From: Streptomyces sp. Root431
GTDB taxonomy: Bacteria; Actinomycetota; Actinomycetes; Streptomycetales; Streptomycetaceae
Assembly (NCBI RefSeq): GCF_001426585.1
Contig: NZ_LMEI01000013.1
Span: 631,180-695,179 of the forward strand
Length of the DNA stretch: 64,000 bases
Reading direction: 5' to 3'
Position 1 is the first letter of the stretch. Each line of letters starts with the position of its first letter. The notes under the pieces were generated by a model. That model did no database searches. It was not told where the DNA came from and was given only the letters and a program-made list of their open reading frames with translations. Shown piece after piece: positions 1 through 8,782 of the stretch. The position numbers and the translations under genes were made by a program.

Positions 1-134
1 CGTACGGCGTCGAGCGCGGCCGGAACCGAGACCATCGGGACGAGCTCCCGGGTCGCGGCCTCGGGCAGCGTACGCAGCGCGGCCTCCGTGAAGGTGCCTT
101 CGGGGCCGAGATACGTGAACCGGGTGGCGGACAT
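1..134 (-). CDS. pheA: Prephenate dehydratase, N-terminal fragment (runs off window)
   Basis: Read leftward, the ATG at 132-134 opens a reading frame beginning MSATRFTYLGPEGTFTE and continuing to the window edge (44 codons seen). The YLGPEGTFTE motif is the N-terminal signature of prephenate dehydratase, which converts prephenate to phenylpyruvate in phenylalanine synthesis in the cytoplasm. The catalytic and ACT domains lie outside the window, so completeness cannot be judged. It follows dtpA on the same strand with a 62-base gap, the order I recall for S. coelicolor. Identity is fairly secure from the motif; everything downstream is unseen. Confidence 0.85.
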   Translation of the reverse strand, partial: MSATRFTYLGPEGTFTEAALRTLPEAATRELVPMVSVPAALDAV

Positions 135-196
135 ACCGTCACCCTAATGGTCGCCGGGCGCGGGGGCGCCCGCTCGAACGGGGTGACGGGACGCGG

Positions 197-1504
197 TTAC
201 GCCTCCAGGAGCCGCTGGCCCACGTACTCGCCTTCGGCGGGGCCGCCCGGGACCGCGAAGAGGCCGCTCGACTCGTGCCGGATGAACGAGGACAGCGCGT
301 CGCCCCGGTCGAGCTTGCGCTGCACCGGGACGAACCCCCGGAGCGGATCGGCCTGCCAGCAGACGAAGAGGAGCCCGGCGTCCGGCGTGCCGTCCGGACC
401 GATCCCGTCGTGGAAGGAGAAGGGCCTGCGCAGCATCGCCGCCCCGCCGTTCTGTTCGGGGGCGGAGATCCGGGAGTGGGCGTTGTCCGGGATCACCAGC
501 TTTCCGTCAGGCCCGAACTTGTTGAGGTCGAGCTCGGTGGTCTCGGTGCCGCCGGTGAGCGGGGCACCGTCGGACTTCCGGCGGCCGATCACCTTCTCCT
601 GCCGGTCCAGCGGCAGCTTCTCCCAGTCGTCGAGCAGCATCCGGATCCGCCGCACCACCGCGTACGAACCGCCGGCCATCCACTCCTGGGCGCCGGTGGC
701 CCCGGCGGGGACGAAGATCCGCCGGTCGAAGTCGGGGTCCGTGGGCTTCGGGTTGCCCGTGCCGTCGACCTGGCCCATGAGGTTGCGCGCGGTCATGGGC
801 TTCGCGGTGGCACCGGCCGAGCGGTTGAAGCCGTTCATCTGCCAGCGCACCCGGGCCGCGTCGCCCGCGTCCTTCTGCAGGGCGCGCAGCGCGTGGAAGG
901 CGACGAGGGCGTCGTCGGCACCGATCTGCACCCACAGATCGCCCTCGGACCGCCGGGGGTCGAGCGCGTCGGAGGAGAAGGCGGGCAGCGGGTCGAGCCC
1001 GGTGGGGCGGCGCGCGGCCAGGCCGGTGCGATCGAAGAAGGTCCGGCCGAAGCCGAACGTGACCGTGAGGGAGGAGGGCCCGGCGTCGAGCGCGATGCCC
1101 GTGTCCCCGGCCGGGGCCTTGCCCGCCATCAGCGCCTTCGCCGTGGCCGACCAGCGGCGCAGCAGGGCGGCGGCCTCCTTGCGACCGGCGCCCGGGGCGA
1201 GGTCGAAGGCGATCAGATGACCGCGGGACTGGAGAGGGGTGGTGATACCGGCCTGATGTTTCCCGTGAAACATCACCTCGGTCGCGCCGACGGAGGTCAG
1301 CGACTGCGGGCCGGCGGCACCGGTGGTGGTGTCGTCGTGCGACACCGCCCCGGAGATCCCGACGCCGCCGGCCGCGCCGATGACGAGTCCGGCCGCGCCC
1401 GCCGCTCCGACGGTGCCGAGCAGGCGCCGCCGGGAGATGTCGACGTGGCCGCTGTCGGCGCTGCCGTTGCTGTCGCTGTTGCCGCTGTTGTGGCTCTCGG
1501 TCAC
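197..1504 (-). CDS. dtpA: Tat-exported DyP-type haem peroxidase DtpA
   Basis: A 435-residue DyP peroxidase. The N-terminus has a twin-arginine signal (SRRRLLG, residues 24-30) followed by a hydrophobic Ala/Gly segment, so the enzyme should be folded and haem-loaded before export. The DyP signature GQVDG lies at 244-248, the proximal haem ligand is His343 (in NAHSR) and the distal Arg is 359 or 360 (MLRRPF). The GTG at 1504 gives a protein that starts just before the Tat signal and lies six bases past the upstream stop; a longer in-frame opening to 1585 would overlap that gene. In S. lividans the homologous DtpA works with Sco and PCuAC proteins to deliver copper to the oxidase GlxA; the same neighbours are present here, so the same role is inferred. 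Confidence 0.9.
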   Translation of the reverse strand: MTESHNSGNSDSNGSADSGHVDISRRRLLGTVGAAGAAGLVIGAAGGVGISGAVSHDDTTTGAAGPQSLTSVGATEVMFHGKHQAGITTPLQSRGHLIAFDLAPGAGRKEAAALLRRWSATAKALMAGKAPAGDTGIALDAGPSSLTVTFGFGRTFFDRTGLAARRPTGLDPLPAFSSDALDPRRSEGDLWVQIGADDALVAFHALRALQKDAGDAARVRWQMNGFNRSAGATAKPMTARNLMGQVDGTGNPKPTDPDFDRRIFVPAGATGAQEWMAGGSYAVVRRIRMLLDDWEKLPLDRQEKVIGRRKSDGAPLTGGTETTELDLNKFGPDGKLVIPDNAHSRISAPEQNGGAAMLRRPFSFHDGIGPDGTPDAGLLFVCWQADPLRGFVPVQRKLDRGDALSSFIRHESSGLFAVPGGPAEGEYVGQRLLEA

Positions 1505-1509
1505 GAGGG

Positions 1510-3450
1510 TCAGCCGATCTTCACGTTCTTGTCGATGGTGGTCTGGTCGATGTCGGAGGTGCGGACGGTCACCTGGATCTTCCACTCGCCCGCCATCGGG
1601 ATCTGGACGCCGCTCGCGCTCCAGTGTCCGGTCTGGATGCGGTCGGGGGCGACGGGCAGGGGGCCGACGTCCTTCGCCTCCAGGGTGAGGGCGACCTTGA
1701 CCTCGGGGACGTCCAGCGGCTTGCCGTTGGGGCGCTCGACGAAGAGGTGGAGCGCGTTGGCGCCGGTGCGGCCGGGGTCGAGGCTGAGACGGACGACGCC
1801 CTTGCCGTCGACGCCGCCGGTGTCGAAGGGCAGCCGGATGTCGACGGGACGGTCGGGCACGGCGGCCGAACCGGCGGCGGAGCCGGCACGGCCGGCCTCC
1901 TCCTCGGTGCGGCCGGGCTCGGTGGAGGTGAGGACGGTGGTCACGGCGAGGAGGACGATGGCGACGGCGGCTTCGGTCAGCACCGAGCGGCGCAGACCGG
2001 CCCGCTCGGGGTCGGCGTCCCGCTCCCGCTTGCGGCGGGCGGTGGCGACGGCGGCGCGCTGCCGGGCGAGCTGAGCGGCCCGCTCGGGGTCGGGGGCGGA
2101 CTCGGAAGCGGACGCGGACGCGGGCTCCGAGGCGGCGTCGACGAGGGCCTCGTCCGCCTCCCCGTCCTCATCCGCCTCCGCCTCGGTCGGCTCCTCGGTG
2201 GACGTGGGGTCGGCGAGGCGCTGGGTCCAGCGGCGCGATACCCAGGCGATGCCGAGGAGCACGGCCATCAGGCCGATCTTGACCAGCAGCAGCTGCCCGT
2301 AGCGGGTGTCGGTCAGCGCGGACCAGGAGCCGACCTGGCGCCAGGACTGGTAGAGCCCGGTGGCCGCGAGGACGAGCACGGAGCCGAAGGCGACCTTCGA
2401 GAAGCGTTCCACCGCCGAGCGTTCGACGGAGGGCGCACGGTAGAGGGCGACGAGCAGCACCGTGAGGCCGCCGAGCCAGGCGGCGACGGCCAGCAGGTGC
2501 AGGATGTCGACCGGCATGGCGATGCCGGGCTGGATGCCGGTCGAGGCGTGCTCGGCCAGGGCCCAGGTGCCGGCGATGCCGGCGGCGACGACGGTGCCGC
2601 CGAGGCCGAGGCCGAAGGCGAGGTCCTTCCTCTCCTTCGGGTCGGTGCGGCGGGCGTAGGAACCGAAGAGGACCGCGACGAAGAGCGCCGCGGCACCGAG
2701 CAGCAGCAGACGGGAGGTGAGCGCGGCCCCGGTCTTGGTCTCCAGGACGGACTTCAGGCCCGCCAGGTCGAAGGCGTCGGCGAGCTCGCCGGAGCCGGTG
2801 TAGGGGCTACGGAGCAGGAGCATCGCCAGCGTGGCGACCGTGAGGGTCAGCCATGCCCGGACCACGGTGCGCTGGACCGGGCGGACGCTCGCTCCGCGCG
2901 GCCAGCAGGCCAGGACGAAGGCGCCGCCGCCGACGAGGACGGCGAAGGCGGCGTACGAGACGTAGCGCGCGATGCCGTAGAGGGCGCCGACGATTCCACC
3001 GCCGGCGTTCTGCTCGGGCAGCGCGACGGAGGTCTTGGAGGGGGCCCCGATGGAGAAGGTGAAGGCGCCGGCGATCGGGTGGCTGTCGGCGGAGACGGTC
3101 TGCCAGGCCACGGTGTACGTGCCATCGGGCAGTCCGGCGCGGAGCCCGACTCCGTACCGGACGATGGAGCCGCTGCACAGGTCGCGTATCTCGCCGGTGT
3201 CGGCCCGCCGTCCCGCCGGGTCGAGGACCCGGATCGAGTCGGCGCTCATGGCGACCTGCTCGGAGAAGGTCAGGTTGACCTCCTTGGGAGCGGTGGCGAC
3301 CACCGCCCCGTCCCTCGGGTCGCTTCCGGTGAGCGCCGCGTGCGCGGAGGCGGGGGCGGCGCCTGCCAGCAGCGTGCCGAGCAGCGCGGCCGCCAGGATC
3401 AGCAGCCGGGCCACGGCGGTACCGAGGCGCGGGGCGGTGGTGGTTGTCAT
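1510..3450 (-). CDS. cutI: CopC-CopD fusion copper transport protein (CutI-like)
   Basis: A 646-residue membrane protein. Residues 1-35 are a signal peptide ending ASA; the mature protein starts at His36, and DSH at 121-123 supplies the other typical CopC Cu(II) ligands. CopC (about 36-135) is followed by roughly eight hydrophobic segments of a CopD permease domain (about 150-410), a long acidic and Arg/Ala-rich cytoplasmic linker (about 415-490), one more membrane segment, and an extracellular C-terminal beta domain of about 115 residues. It is read between the PCuAC gene and dtpA with short gaps, as in the dtpA-cutI operon of S. lividans. The role is copper binding outside and import. The third domain resembles YtkA-type domains, but I am not certain of that. 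Confidence 0.85.
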   Translation of the reverse strand: MTTTTAPRLGTAVARLLILAAALLGTLLAGAAPASAHAALTGSDPRDGAVVATAPKEVNLTFSEQVAMSADSIRVLDPAGRRADTGEIRDLCSGSIVRYGVGLRAGLPDGTYTVAWQTVSADSHPIAGAFTFSIGAPSKTSVALPEQNAGGGIVGALYGIARYVSYAAFAVLVGGGAFVLACWPRGASVRPVQRTVVRAWLTLTVATLAMLLLRSPYTGSGELADAFDLAGLKSVLETKTGAALTSRLLLLGAAALFVAVLFGSYARRTDPKERKDLAFGLGLGGTVVAAGIAGTWALAEHASTGIQPGIAMPVDILHLLAVAAWLGGLTVLLVALYRAPSVERSAVERFSKVAFGSVLVLAATGLYQSWRQVGSWSALTDTRYGQLLLVKIGLMAVLLGIAWVSRRWTQRLADPTSTEEPTEAEADEDGEADEALVDAASEPASASASESAPDPERAAQLARQRAAVATARRKRERDADPERAGLRRSVLTEAAVAIVLLAVTTVLTSTEPGRTEEEAGRAGSAAGSAAVPDRPVDIRLPFDTGGVDGKGVVRLSLDPGRTGANALHLFVERPNGKPLDVPEVKVALTLEAKDVGPLPVAPDRIQTGHWSASGVQIPMAGEWKIQVTVRTSDIDQTTIDKNVKIG

Positions 3451-3474
3451 CTCTGTGTCACTCCGTCAACGAGC

Positions 3475-3927
3475 TCAGTGCTGCTGCGGGTTGTGGTTGG
3501 CGGCCTCGACGGGAACCTCGACCTTGATGGGGTCGGACTTCTCGAAGTGGAGCTCGATGCTGACCTTCTCACCCTGCTTGGGCTTCTTCTTCAGCTCCAT
3601 GAACATGATGTGGTTGCCACCGCGTTCGAGCTTCAGCTCCCCGTTGGCGGGGATGTCGAAGGACTTCACCTCCACCATCTTCTGGTTCTTCGTCTCGTGG
3701 ATCGTGACGTCGTCCGAGAGGGAGCTGGTGACGGAAGTGAGCTTGTCCGCCGCGCCGCCGTCGTTGGTGACGGTGAGGAAGCCGCCGGCCATGTCCATCA
3801 CCGGCTGCGGCATGAACGCGCCGCTGACCTTCAGCTCGGGCTTGTCACTGTCGGACGAGCACCCGGTCAGCGCGAGCGAGGCGGCGAGGGCCACGGCGGC
3901 GGACAGGGCGGTGGTGCGGCGGTTCAC
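3475..3927 (-). CDS. PCuAC-type periplasmic-style copper chaperone lipoprotein
   Basis: A 150-residue lipoprotein. The lipobox LTGC ends at Cys23, so the mature protein is anchored outside the membrane. The PCuAC Met/His copper site is visible: His77, Met84, His106 and Met108 (HIM), with extra Met residues at 39, 44 and 46. A C-terminal His-rich tail (NHNPQQH) may add a second site. PCuAC proteins carry Cu(I) to Sco proteins or cuproenzymes. The GTG start at 3927 overlaps the Sco stop codon as GTGA, so the two are translationally coupled. It matches the gene called ECuC in S. lividans. Confidence 0.87.
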   Translation of the reverse strand: MNRRTTALSAAVALAASLALTGCSSDSDKPELKVSGAFMPQPVMDMAGGFLTVTNDGGAADKLTSVTSSLSDDVTIHETKNQKMVEVKSFDIPANGELKLERGGNHIMFMELKKKPKQGEKVSIELHFEKSDPIKVEVPVEAANHNPQQH

Positions 3928-4652
3928 GGGTTCTCCCCCTTGATGAGCTTCGGCAGGTCCTTGGTGTAGTCCTCGACGGTCGTGTCCTCGCCGTACAGGA
4001 CGTAGCCCTGGTCGGTGGTGGGCGAGAAGGCGATCACCTGGGCGCCGTGCATGGAGACGACGTTGCCGTTCTCCTTCTTCGGCGGGTCGATGCCGATGCC
4101 GATCGAGCGGGCCCCCGCCTGGATGGTGGAGAACTCGCCGGTGAGACCGGTGAAGGAGGGGTCGCCCGCGGCGGGCAGCCACTTGGCGAGCTCGGCGGAG
4201 GTGTCCCGCTCGGGGTCGGTGGTGACGAAGACGACCTGGAGCCTGTCCTGGTCGGCCTTGGGGAGCTGCTTCTTGGCGATGGCGATGTTGCTCATCGTCA
4301 TGGGGCAGACGTCGGGGCAGTGCGTGTAGCCGAAGTAGATGAGCGTCGGCTTGCCCTTGGTCCGCTCGCGCAGGTCGTACTTCTCGCCCTTGGTGTCGGT
4401 GAGGACGAGCGAGGGCTTGGTGAACGGCCGGTCGAGGACGGTGGCGGCCTTGGTGGAGTCGCTGCCGCCGGAGACCTCGGCGATGGAGCTGGAGCCCGTG
4501 CCGGAGGGCTTGTCTTCGTTGCCGCCGAGGACGGCGGCTGTGATGCCCAGGGCGGCCACGATCGCGACCGCGGCGACGATCAGCGGGGTGCGCCGCCCGG
4601 GCCGGGCGGCGGCACTCTCGAAATCAGGGGTGGGTGTCTTCTCTGCGGACAT
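3924..4652 (-). CDS. sco: Sco/SenC/PrrC-family copper metallochaperone
   Basis: A 242-residue thioredoxin-fold protein held by one N-terminal membrane helix (about 23-43), with the domain facing out. The copper-binding CxxxC is Cys112-Cys116 (HCPDVCP) and the third ligand is His202 in MHGAQ. Sco proteins pass copper to the CuA site of cytochrome oxidase and, in Streptomyces, to GlxA for development. It is the second gene of the copper operon: YcnI lies 47 bases upstream and the PCuAC gene overlaps its stop by four bases. There is no lipobox, unlike Bacillus Sco proteins. Confidence 0.9.
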   Translation of the reverse strand: MSAEKTPTPDFESAAARPGRRTPLIVAAVAIVAALGITAAVLGGNEDKPSGTGSSSIAEVSGGSDSTKAATVLDRPFTKPSLVLTDTKGEKYDLRERTKGKPTLIYFGYTHCPDVCPMTMSNIAIAKKQLPKADQDRLQVVFVTTDPERDTSAELAKWLPAAGDPSFTGLTGEFSTIQAGARSIGIGIDPPKKENGNVVSMHGAQVIAFSPTTDQGYVLYGEDTTVEDYTKDLPKLIKGENP

Positions 4653-4699
4653 GCTTCTTTCCGAACTCGTCGGGTGAGAGAGGTCTGGCTCCGGGGCCG

Positions 4700-5500
4700 T
4701 CAGGCCGAGCGGCGGCGGCCGGCGAGGACGCCGAAGGCGACACCGGCGATGCCGACGAGGATGCCGATGACGCCGAGGATCCGGGCCGTGGTGTCGGAGG
4801 ACGAGGAAGAGGCGGTGGCCGCCTTCTCCTCGTGGGCGCCGGCCTTGTCGTCGTGCCCGGCCTTCGCGTCCTCGGAGGCCGAGGCGGAGGGCGCGGTGGT
4901 GGCGGTGGCGCCGCCGCCGTGGTGGTCACCGCTCGCGGCGGAGAGCTTCAGGACGGGAGCCGGGTTCTGCGGCTCGTCCGCGCCCTCCTTCGGCTCCTCG
5001 ATCCAGCGCACGATCTCCTTGTTGTCGTACGTCTGGATGGCCTTGAGCACGAGCTGGTCCGTGTCCTCGGGCAGCTGGCCGAGGGAGAGCGGGAACTGCT
5101 GGAACTGGCCGGGGCCGATCTTCGAGCCGTCGGCGGTCCAGGTGACCTTGGAGACGGCCTCGTTGATCTTCTTGCCGTGCAGCTCCAGGGGCTTGCTGAG
5201 CTTGCTCTTCGTCACCTCGGCCTTCCAGCCGGGGATGGGCTGCGGCATGACGGAGGCCAGCGGGTGGTCGAGCGGGAAGTTGACCTCCAGCTTCACGGTG
5301 GAGGCGTTGTCGCGCTCGTTCGGGACCTTGATGTTGACGGTCGCGTAGCCGCCCTTGGCGGCCTCGCCCTGCGGCTGCACGCTGACGTGCGCGAAGGCCG
5401 TGCCGGACAGCAGCACGACGGAGGAGAGCGCGATGCCACCGGCGAGGGCGACACGCGTGGCGGAGACGCGGGAGGAGGCGGAACGACGGGAGACGTTCAT
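4700..5500 (-). CDS. ycnI: YcnI-family (DUF1775) secreted copper-binding protein
   Basis: A 266-residue protein with a Sec signal ending AFA, so the mature chain begins with His38 (HVSVQP). In Bacillus YcnI the N-terminal His forms a mono-histidine brace for Cu(II); the conserved PGW motif is also present. After the DUF1775 domain comes a His- and Asp-rich, Ser/Ala-rich linker (GDHHGGG, HDDKAGAHEEK), then a C-terminal membrane helix and an RRR tail, giving a wall-spanning anchor. The ATG at 5500 follows the signal-peptide logic; a longer open frame upstream is an antisense-type extension. It is the first gene of the copper operon by direction. Confidence 0.85.
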   Translation of the reverse strand: MNVSRRSASSRVSATRVALAGGIALSSVVLLSGTAFAHVSVQPQGEAAKGGYATVNIKVPNERDNASTVKLEVNFPLDHPLASVMPQPIPGWKAEVTKSKLSKPLELHGKKINEAVSKVTWTADGSKIGPGQFQQFPLSLGQLPEDTDQLVLKAIQTYDNKEIVRWIEEPKEGADEPQNPAPVLKLSAASGDHHGGGATATTAPSASASEDAKAGHDDKAGAHEEKAATASSSSSDTTARILGVIGILVGIAGVAFGVLAGRRRSA

Positions 5501-5613
5501 GGCAGAAGACACTCCGGCTCGGAGGAGGACGACGGGGATCCGGCGCGCCGAGGGGCGGAACCCCTGCTCAGGCGTGCGGACGTACGCGGCCCACTCCTGA
5601 TGAGCGGTCCGCG

Positions 5614-6384
5614 TCAGGCTGCGAGGACGCAGTCGGCGGCCGGAGGGCCGCGCCTGATCACCGTGTTCTCGAGCGCCTCGAAGACCGGAGGCGGCGAGGA
5701 GTCGAAGGCCGTACGGGTGGGCCGCCGCGATTCCGCGTGCGGGGCCGCGGGCAGTCCGGCGAGCAGGCTCCGTACGAGGCGGAGCGCGGCCCGCAGCGAG
5801 CGCACGAGGGTGCACTCGGCGAGCTCCGTCGCGCCCTGCTCGGAGAGCTGGACGAGCCGGACCAGGGCCCGGTCGCCGCGGCGCAGCAGCCAGCCCGCCG
5901 CGAGGGCGGCGAGCAGGTGGCCGAGGAGCATGGGAAGGCCGGGCAGGAGCCCGTCGGACGGGGCCGCCACGTGCCCCATGTGGCCGTGGGCGGTGGCCGG
6001 GGCGAGCCCGGCGTCGCCGACGATCCTGGCGGCGTCGGCGGGGCTGATGGCCCCGGTGCCCGCTCCGCAGACCAGCTTGGCGGCCAGCCGCACGAGGGCC
6101 TCGTCGGCCGTGGGGCTCAGCGCGAGAGGGCGCTGTCCCAGGGTGAAGAGGGTGTGCAGGCCGAGCTGCCCGCCCGCGAGGGCGCCCACGACGAAGGCGA
6201 GCGAACGCTCGCGCCCGGCGAGGAGGACGGTGATCCCGAAGACGCCGAGGAAGCCGGCGAGGAGGGTCCACAGGGCGATGCCCGCACAGGCGGCGAGGGC
6301 GTGTCCCAGCGCGGACAGCACGACGCAGACCGCGGTGAACACCGCGGCCCTCAGCAGCCGTGGAGCGAGCGCGGGGGCAGTCAT
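5614..6384 (-). CDS. Membrane protein with His/Met metal-like motif, upstream of copper operon
   Basis: A 256-residue protein with about five or six hydrophobic segments (about 12-35, 37-56, 62-82 and 145-167 are the clearest). Between segments is a loop with HGHMGH at residues 133-138, a pattern often seen in copper or zinc handling proteins. The last 90 residues are Arg-rich and probably cytoplasmic. No family was recognised. It is 113 bases upstream of ycnI on the same strand, so it could be the first gene of the same transcript. A metal role is inference from the motif and location only. Confidence 0.7.
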   Translation of the reverse strand: MTAPALAPRLLRAAVFTAVCVVLSALGHALAACAGIALWTLLAGFLGVFGITVLLAGRERSLAFVVGALAGGQLGLHTLFTLGQRPLALSPTADEALVRLAAKLVCGAGTGAISPADAARIVGDAGLAPATAHGHMGHVAAPSDGLLPGLPMLLGHLLAALAAGWLLRRGDRALVRLVQLSEQGATELAECTLVRSLRAALRLVRSLLAGLPAAPHAESRRPTRTAFDSSPPPVFEALENTVIRRGPPAADCVLAA

Positions 6385-6588
6385 GGCGGGCCCATCATCG
6401 CACCAGGCACAGGGCCGCCATGAGGCAGGTCCGTAAGGTCGTTCTTGGGCGTCTTCGGGGTGACATACACCGGCGTACCGGCGCGGTGCATCCGCCGAAC
6501 GAGCGCTCTTGTCGCCTTCGGGGGCTTACGAAGGGTTCCGTCCGGCAATAGGTATCGGTATGTCGAGCCGCTGCCGGGAGGCTGGAGC

Positions 6589-7065
6589 ATGAGCATCTGG
6601 TGGTCACTCCATCTGCGGCGCGAGGCCGCGAGCGTGCCGCTGGCCCGCCGGCTTCTGCTGGGCACGATGGAGACGGCGGGGGTCGATCCCGACGTGTCGT
6701 ACGACCTGTCGGTCGCGCTGACGGAGGCCTGCGCGAACGCGGTCGAGCACGGCGGTGACGGCGACGCCGGCGGGACGGGCAGGGCGTACCGGGTGACGGC
6801 GTACCTGGACGGCGAGACCTGCCGCATCGAGGTGGCGGACTCGGGCCCGGGCTTCCCCGGCGCGGGCCCAGGCCTCCCCGGTGCCGAGACGGCGTCGGCG
6901 CCGACGGCCCCCTCGGACGACGCCGAGCACGGCCGGGGGCTGCGCCTGATCGAGGAGCTCGCCGACCACGTGCAGTTCGGCAACCGCTCGGGCAGGGGCG
7001 GCGCGGTCGTCAGCTTCGACAAGATCCTGAAGTGGAAGGACGGCCCGTCCCTCCTGATGGTCTGA
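6589..7065 (+). CDS. RsbW-like anti-sigma/ATP-binding regulator (HATPase_c_2)
   Basis: A 158-residue single-domain GHKL ATPase. The N-box is EACANAVEHG, the G1 box VADSGPGF, and the glycine-rich lid HGRGLRLIEEL. Such proteins bind a sigma factor or phosphorylate an anti-anti-sigma factor in partner switching. The ATG at 6589 is preceded by GGGAGG at a good distance. A longer frame opening at 6445 has no such site. There is no adjacent anti-sigma antagonist or sigma gene; the PP2C phosphatase at 8884-10335 and SigF/SigN at 52-54 kb are the nearest possible partners. An insert of Gly/Pro/Ala precedes the lid. Confidence 0.85.
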   Translation: MSIWWSLHLRREAASVPLARRLLLGTMETAGVDPDVSYDLSVALTEACANAVEHGGDGDAGGTGRAYRVTAYLDGETCRIEVADSGPGFPGAGPGLPGAETASAPTAPSDDAEHGRGLRLIEELADHVQFGNRSGRGGAVVSFDKILKWKDGPSLLMV

Positions 7066-7092
7066 GCCCGGGAGAGACGGGCGCGTACGGGG

Positions 7093-7126
7093 AAGGGCCC
7101 CCGCCGGTCGGTCGGCGGGGGCCCTT
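7093..7126. terminator. Bidirectional hairpin terminator
   Basis: A perfect 14-bp GC-rich stem (7093-7106 with 7113-7126) with a six-base loop lies between the convergent RsbW-like gene and pepP. It can serve both strands. Confidence 0.8.
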
Positions 7127-7182
7127 CGTCTCCAACGTACGCGCGAATTCGTCCGCGCGAAGGCGGAGCTCGGCTGTTCGGA

Positions 7183-8646
7183 TCAGCCCTTGAGGCCGGC
7201 CATCCACGCCTCGACCTCTTCGGAGCGGCGCGGCAGCGCGTCCGAGAGGTTCACGTTGCCGTCCTCGGTGACGAGGATGTCGTCCTCGATCCGGACGCCG
7301 ATGCCGCGGTACTCCTCCGGCACGGTCAGGTCGTCGGCCTGGAAGTACAGACCCGGCTCGACGGTCAGGCACATGCCCGGCGCGAGGGTCGTGTCGACGT
7401 ACGCCTCGGTGCGCGCGGCGGCGCAGTCGTGGACGTCCATGCCGAGCATGTGACCGGTGCCGTGCAGGGTCCAGCGGCGCTGGAGGCCGAGCTCCAGGAC
7501 GCGCTCGACCGGGCCCTCGACGAGGCCCCACTCGACGAGCTTCTCGGCGAGGACGCGCTGGGCGGCGTCGTGGAAGTCGCGGTAGGCGGCGCCGGGCTTC
7601 ACCGCGGCGATGCCGGCCTCCTGCGCCTCGTACACGGCGTCGTAGATCTTGCGCTGGAGGTCGGTGTACCGGCCGTTGATCGGCAGGGTGCGGGTGATGT
7701 CCGCGGTGTAGAGCTCGTTGGTCTCGACGCCGGCGTCGAGCAGCAGCAGGTCGCCGGAGCGGACGTCGCCGTCGTTGCGCACCCAGTGGAGGGTGGTGGC
7801 GTGCGGGCCGGCGGCGCAGATGGAGCCGTAGCCGATGTCGTTGCCCTCGACGCGGGCGCGCAGGAAGAACGTGCCCTCGATGTAGCGCTCGCTGGTGGCC
7901 TCGGCCTTGTCGAGGACCTTCACGACGTCCTCGAAGCCGCGGGCGGTGGCGTCGCAGGCCTTCTTCAGCTCGGCGACCTCGAAGTCGTCCTTGATGAGGC
8001 GGGCCTCGGAGAGGTAGACGCGCAGTTCCTCGTCGCGCTCGGCGGTGACCTTGTCGGTCAGGGCCGTCTCGATGCCGGCGTCGTGGCCGCGGACGGCGCG
8101 GACGGGGCCGGTGGCCTCCTTCAGCTGCGCGGCCAGCTCGCGGACGTCCTTCGCGGGGACGCCGAGGAGCTGCTCGGCCTCGGTGAGGGAGTGGCGGCGG
8201 CCGACCCACAGCTCGCCCTGGCCGTCGAGCCAGAACTCGCCGTTCTCGCGGTCGGAGCGCGGCAGCAGGTAGATCGTGGCCTGGTGGCCGTTCTTCCCCG
8301 GCTCCAGGACGAGGACGCCGTCCTGCGTCTGGTCGCCGGTGAGGTACGCGTACTCGGTCGAGGCGCGGAAGCTGTACTCGGTGTCGTTCGACCGGGTCTT
8401 CAGGTTCCCGGCGGGGATCACCAGGCGCTCGCCCGGGAAGCGGGCGGACAGCGCGGCGCGGCGCGCGGCCGTCTTCTCGGCCTGCGCGATGGGCGCCAGG
8501 TCGCGCAGCTCGGTGTCGGCCCAGCCGGACTTCATGTTCTCGGCGAGCTCGTCGGACACGCCCGGGTACAGGCCGTTCTTCCGCTGCTTGATCGCCTGCT
8601 CTTCGGTCGTCTCTTCCGGGGTCTCCGGCGTGAGCTCCTCGGCCAC
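7183..8646 (-). CDS. pepP: Xaa-Pro aminopeptidase (M24B)
   Basis: A 487-residue pita-bread metallopeptidase that removes an N-terminal residue next to proline. The N-terminal AMP_N domain covers about 55-200. The five metal ligands are readable: Asp304 (LLDAG), Asp316 (TADIT), His399 (HGTGH), Glu430 (TVEPG) and Glu454 (RIEDD). It is full length for the family. An extra 30-residue Glu/Thr-rich N-terminus precedes the usual start, as in other Streptomyces PepP proteins. It is monocistronic, with a phased repeat array about 135 bases upstream of its start. Confidence 0.93.
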   Translation of the reverse strand: MAEELTPETPEETTEEQAIKQRKNGLYPGVSDELAENMKSGWADTELRDLAPIAQAEKTAARRAALSARFPGERLVIPAGNLKTRSNDTEYSFRASTEYAYLTGDQTQDGVLVLEPGKNGHQATIYLLPRSDRENGEFWLDGQGELWVGRRHSLTEAEQLLGVPAKDVRELAAQLKEATGPVRAVRGHDAGIETALTDKVTAERDEELRVYLSEARLIKDDFEVAELKKACDATARGFEDVVKVLDKAEATSERYIEGTFFLRARVEGNDIGYGSICAAGPHATTLHWVRNDGDVRSGDLLLLDAGVETNELYTADITRTLPINGRYTDLQRKIYDAVYEAQEAGIAAVKPGAAYRDFHDAAQRVLAEKLVEWGLVEGPVERVLELGLQRRWTLHGTGHMLGMDVHDCAAARTEAYVDTTLAPGMCLTVEPGLYFQADDLTVPEEYRGIGVRIEDDILVTEDGNVNLSDALPRRSEEVEAWMAGLKG

Positions 8647-8782
8647 GGGTCTGCCTCCTCTTGGTACGACACTGAACCCCCACCATCGTACGGTCGTACG
8701 GAAGGGGGCCCAGGGCCGGAAGGCCTATTACCGGAGCGTCACGTTCCGCTCACGCGCGGGCGTCTCGCGGAGCTCACGCGAA

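Noticed and set aside
1624..3969. A 781-codon plus-strand open frame across the copper operon
   Set aside because: Antisense shadow of CopC-CopD and PCuAC genes; no motifs.
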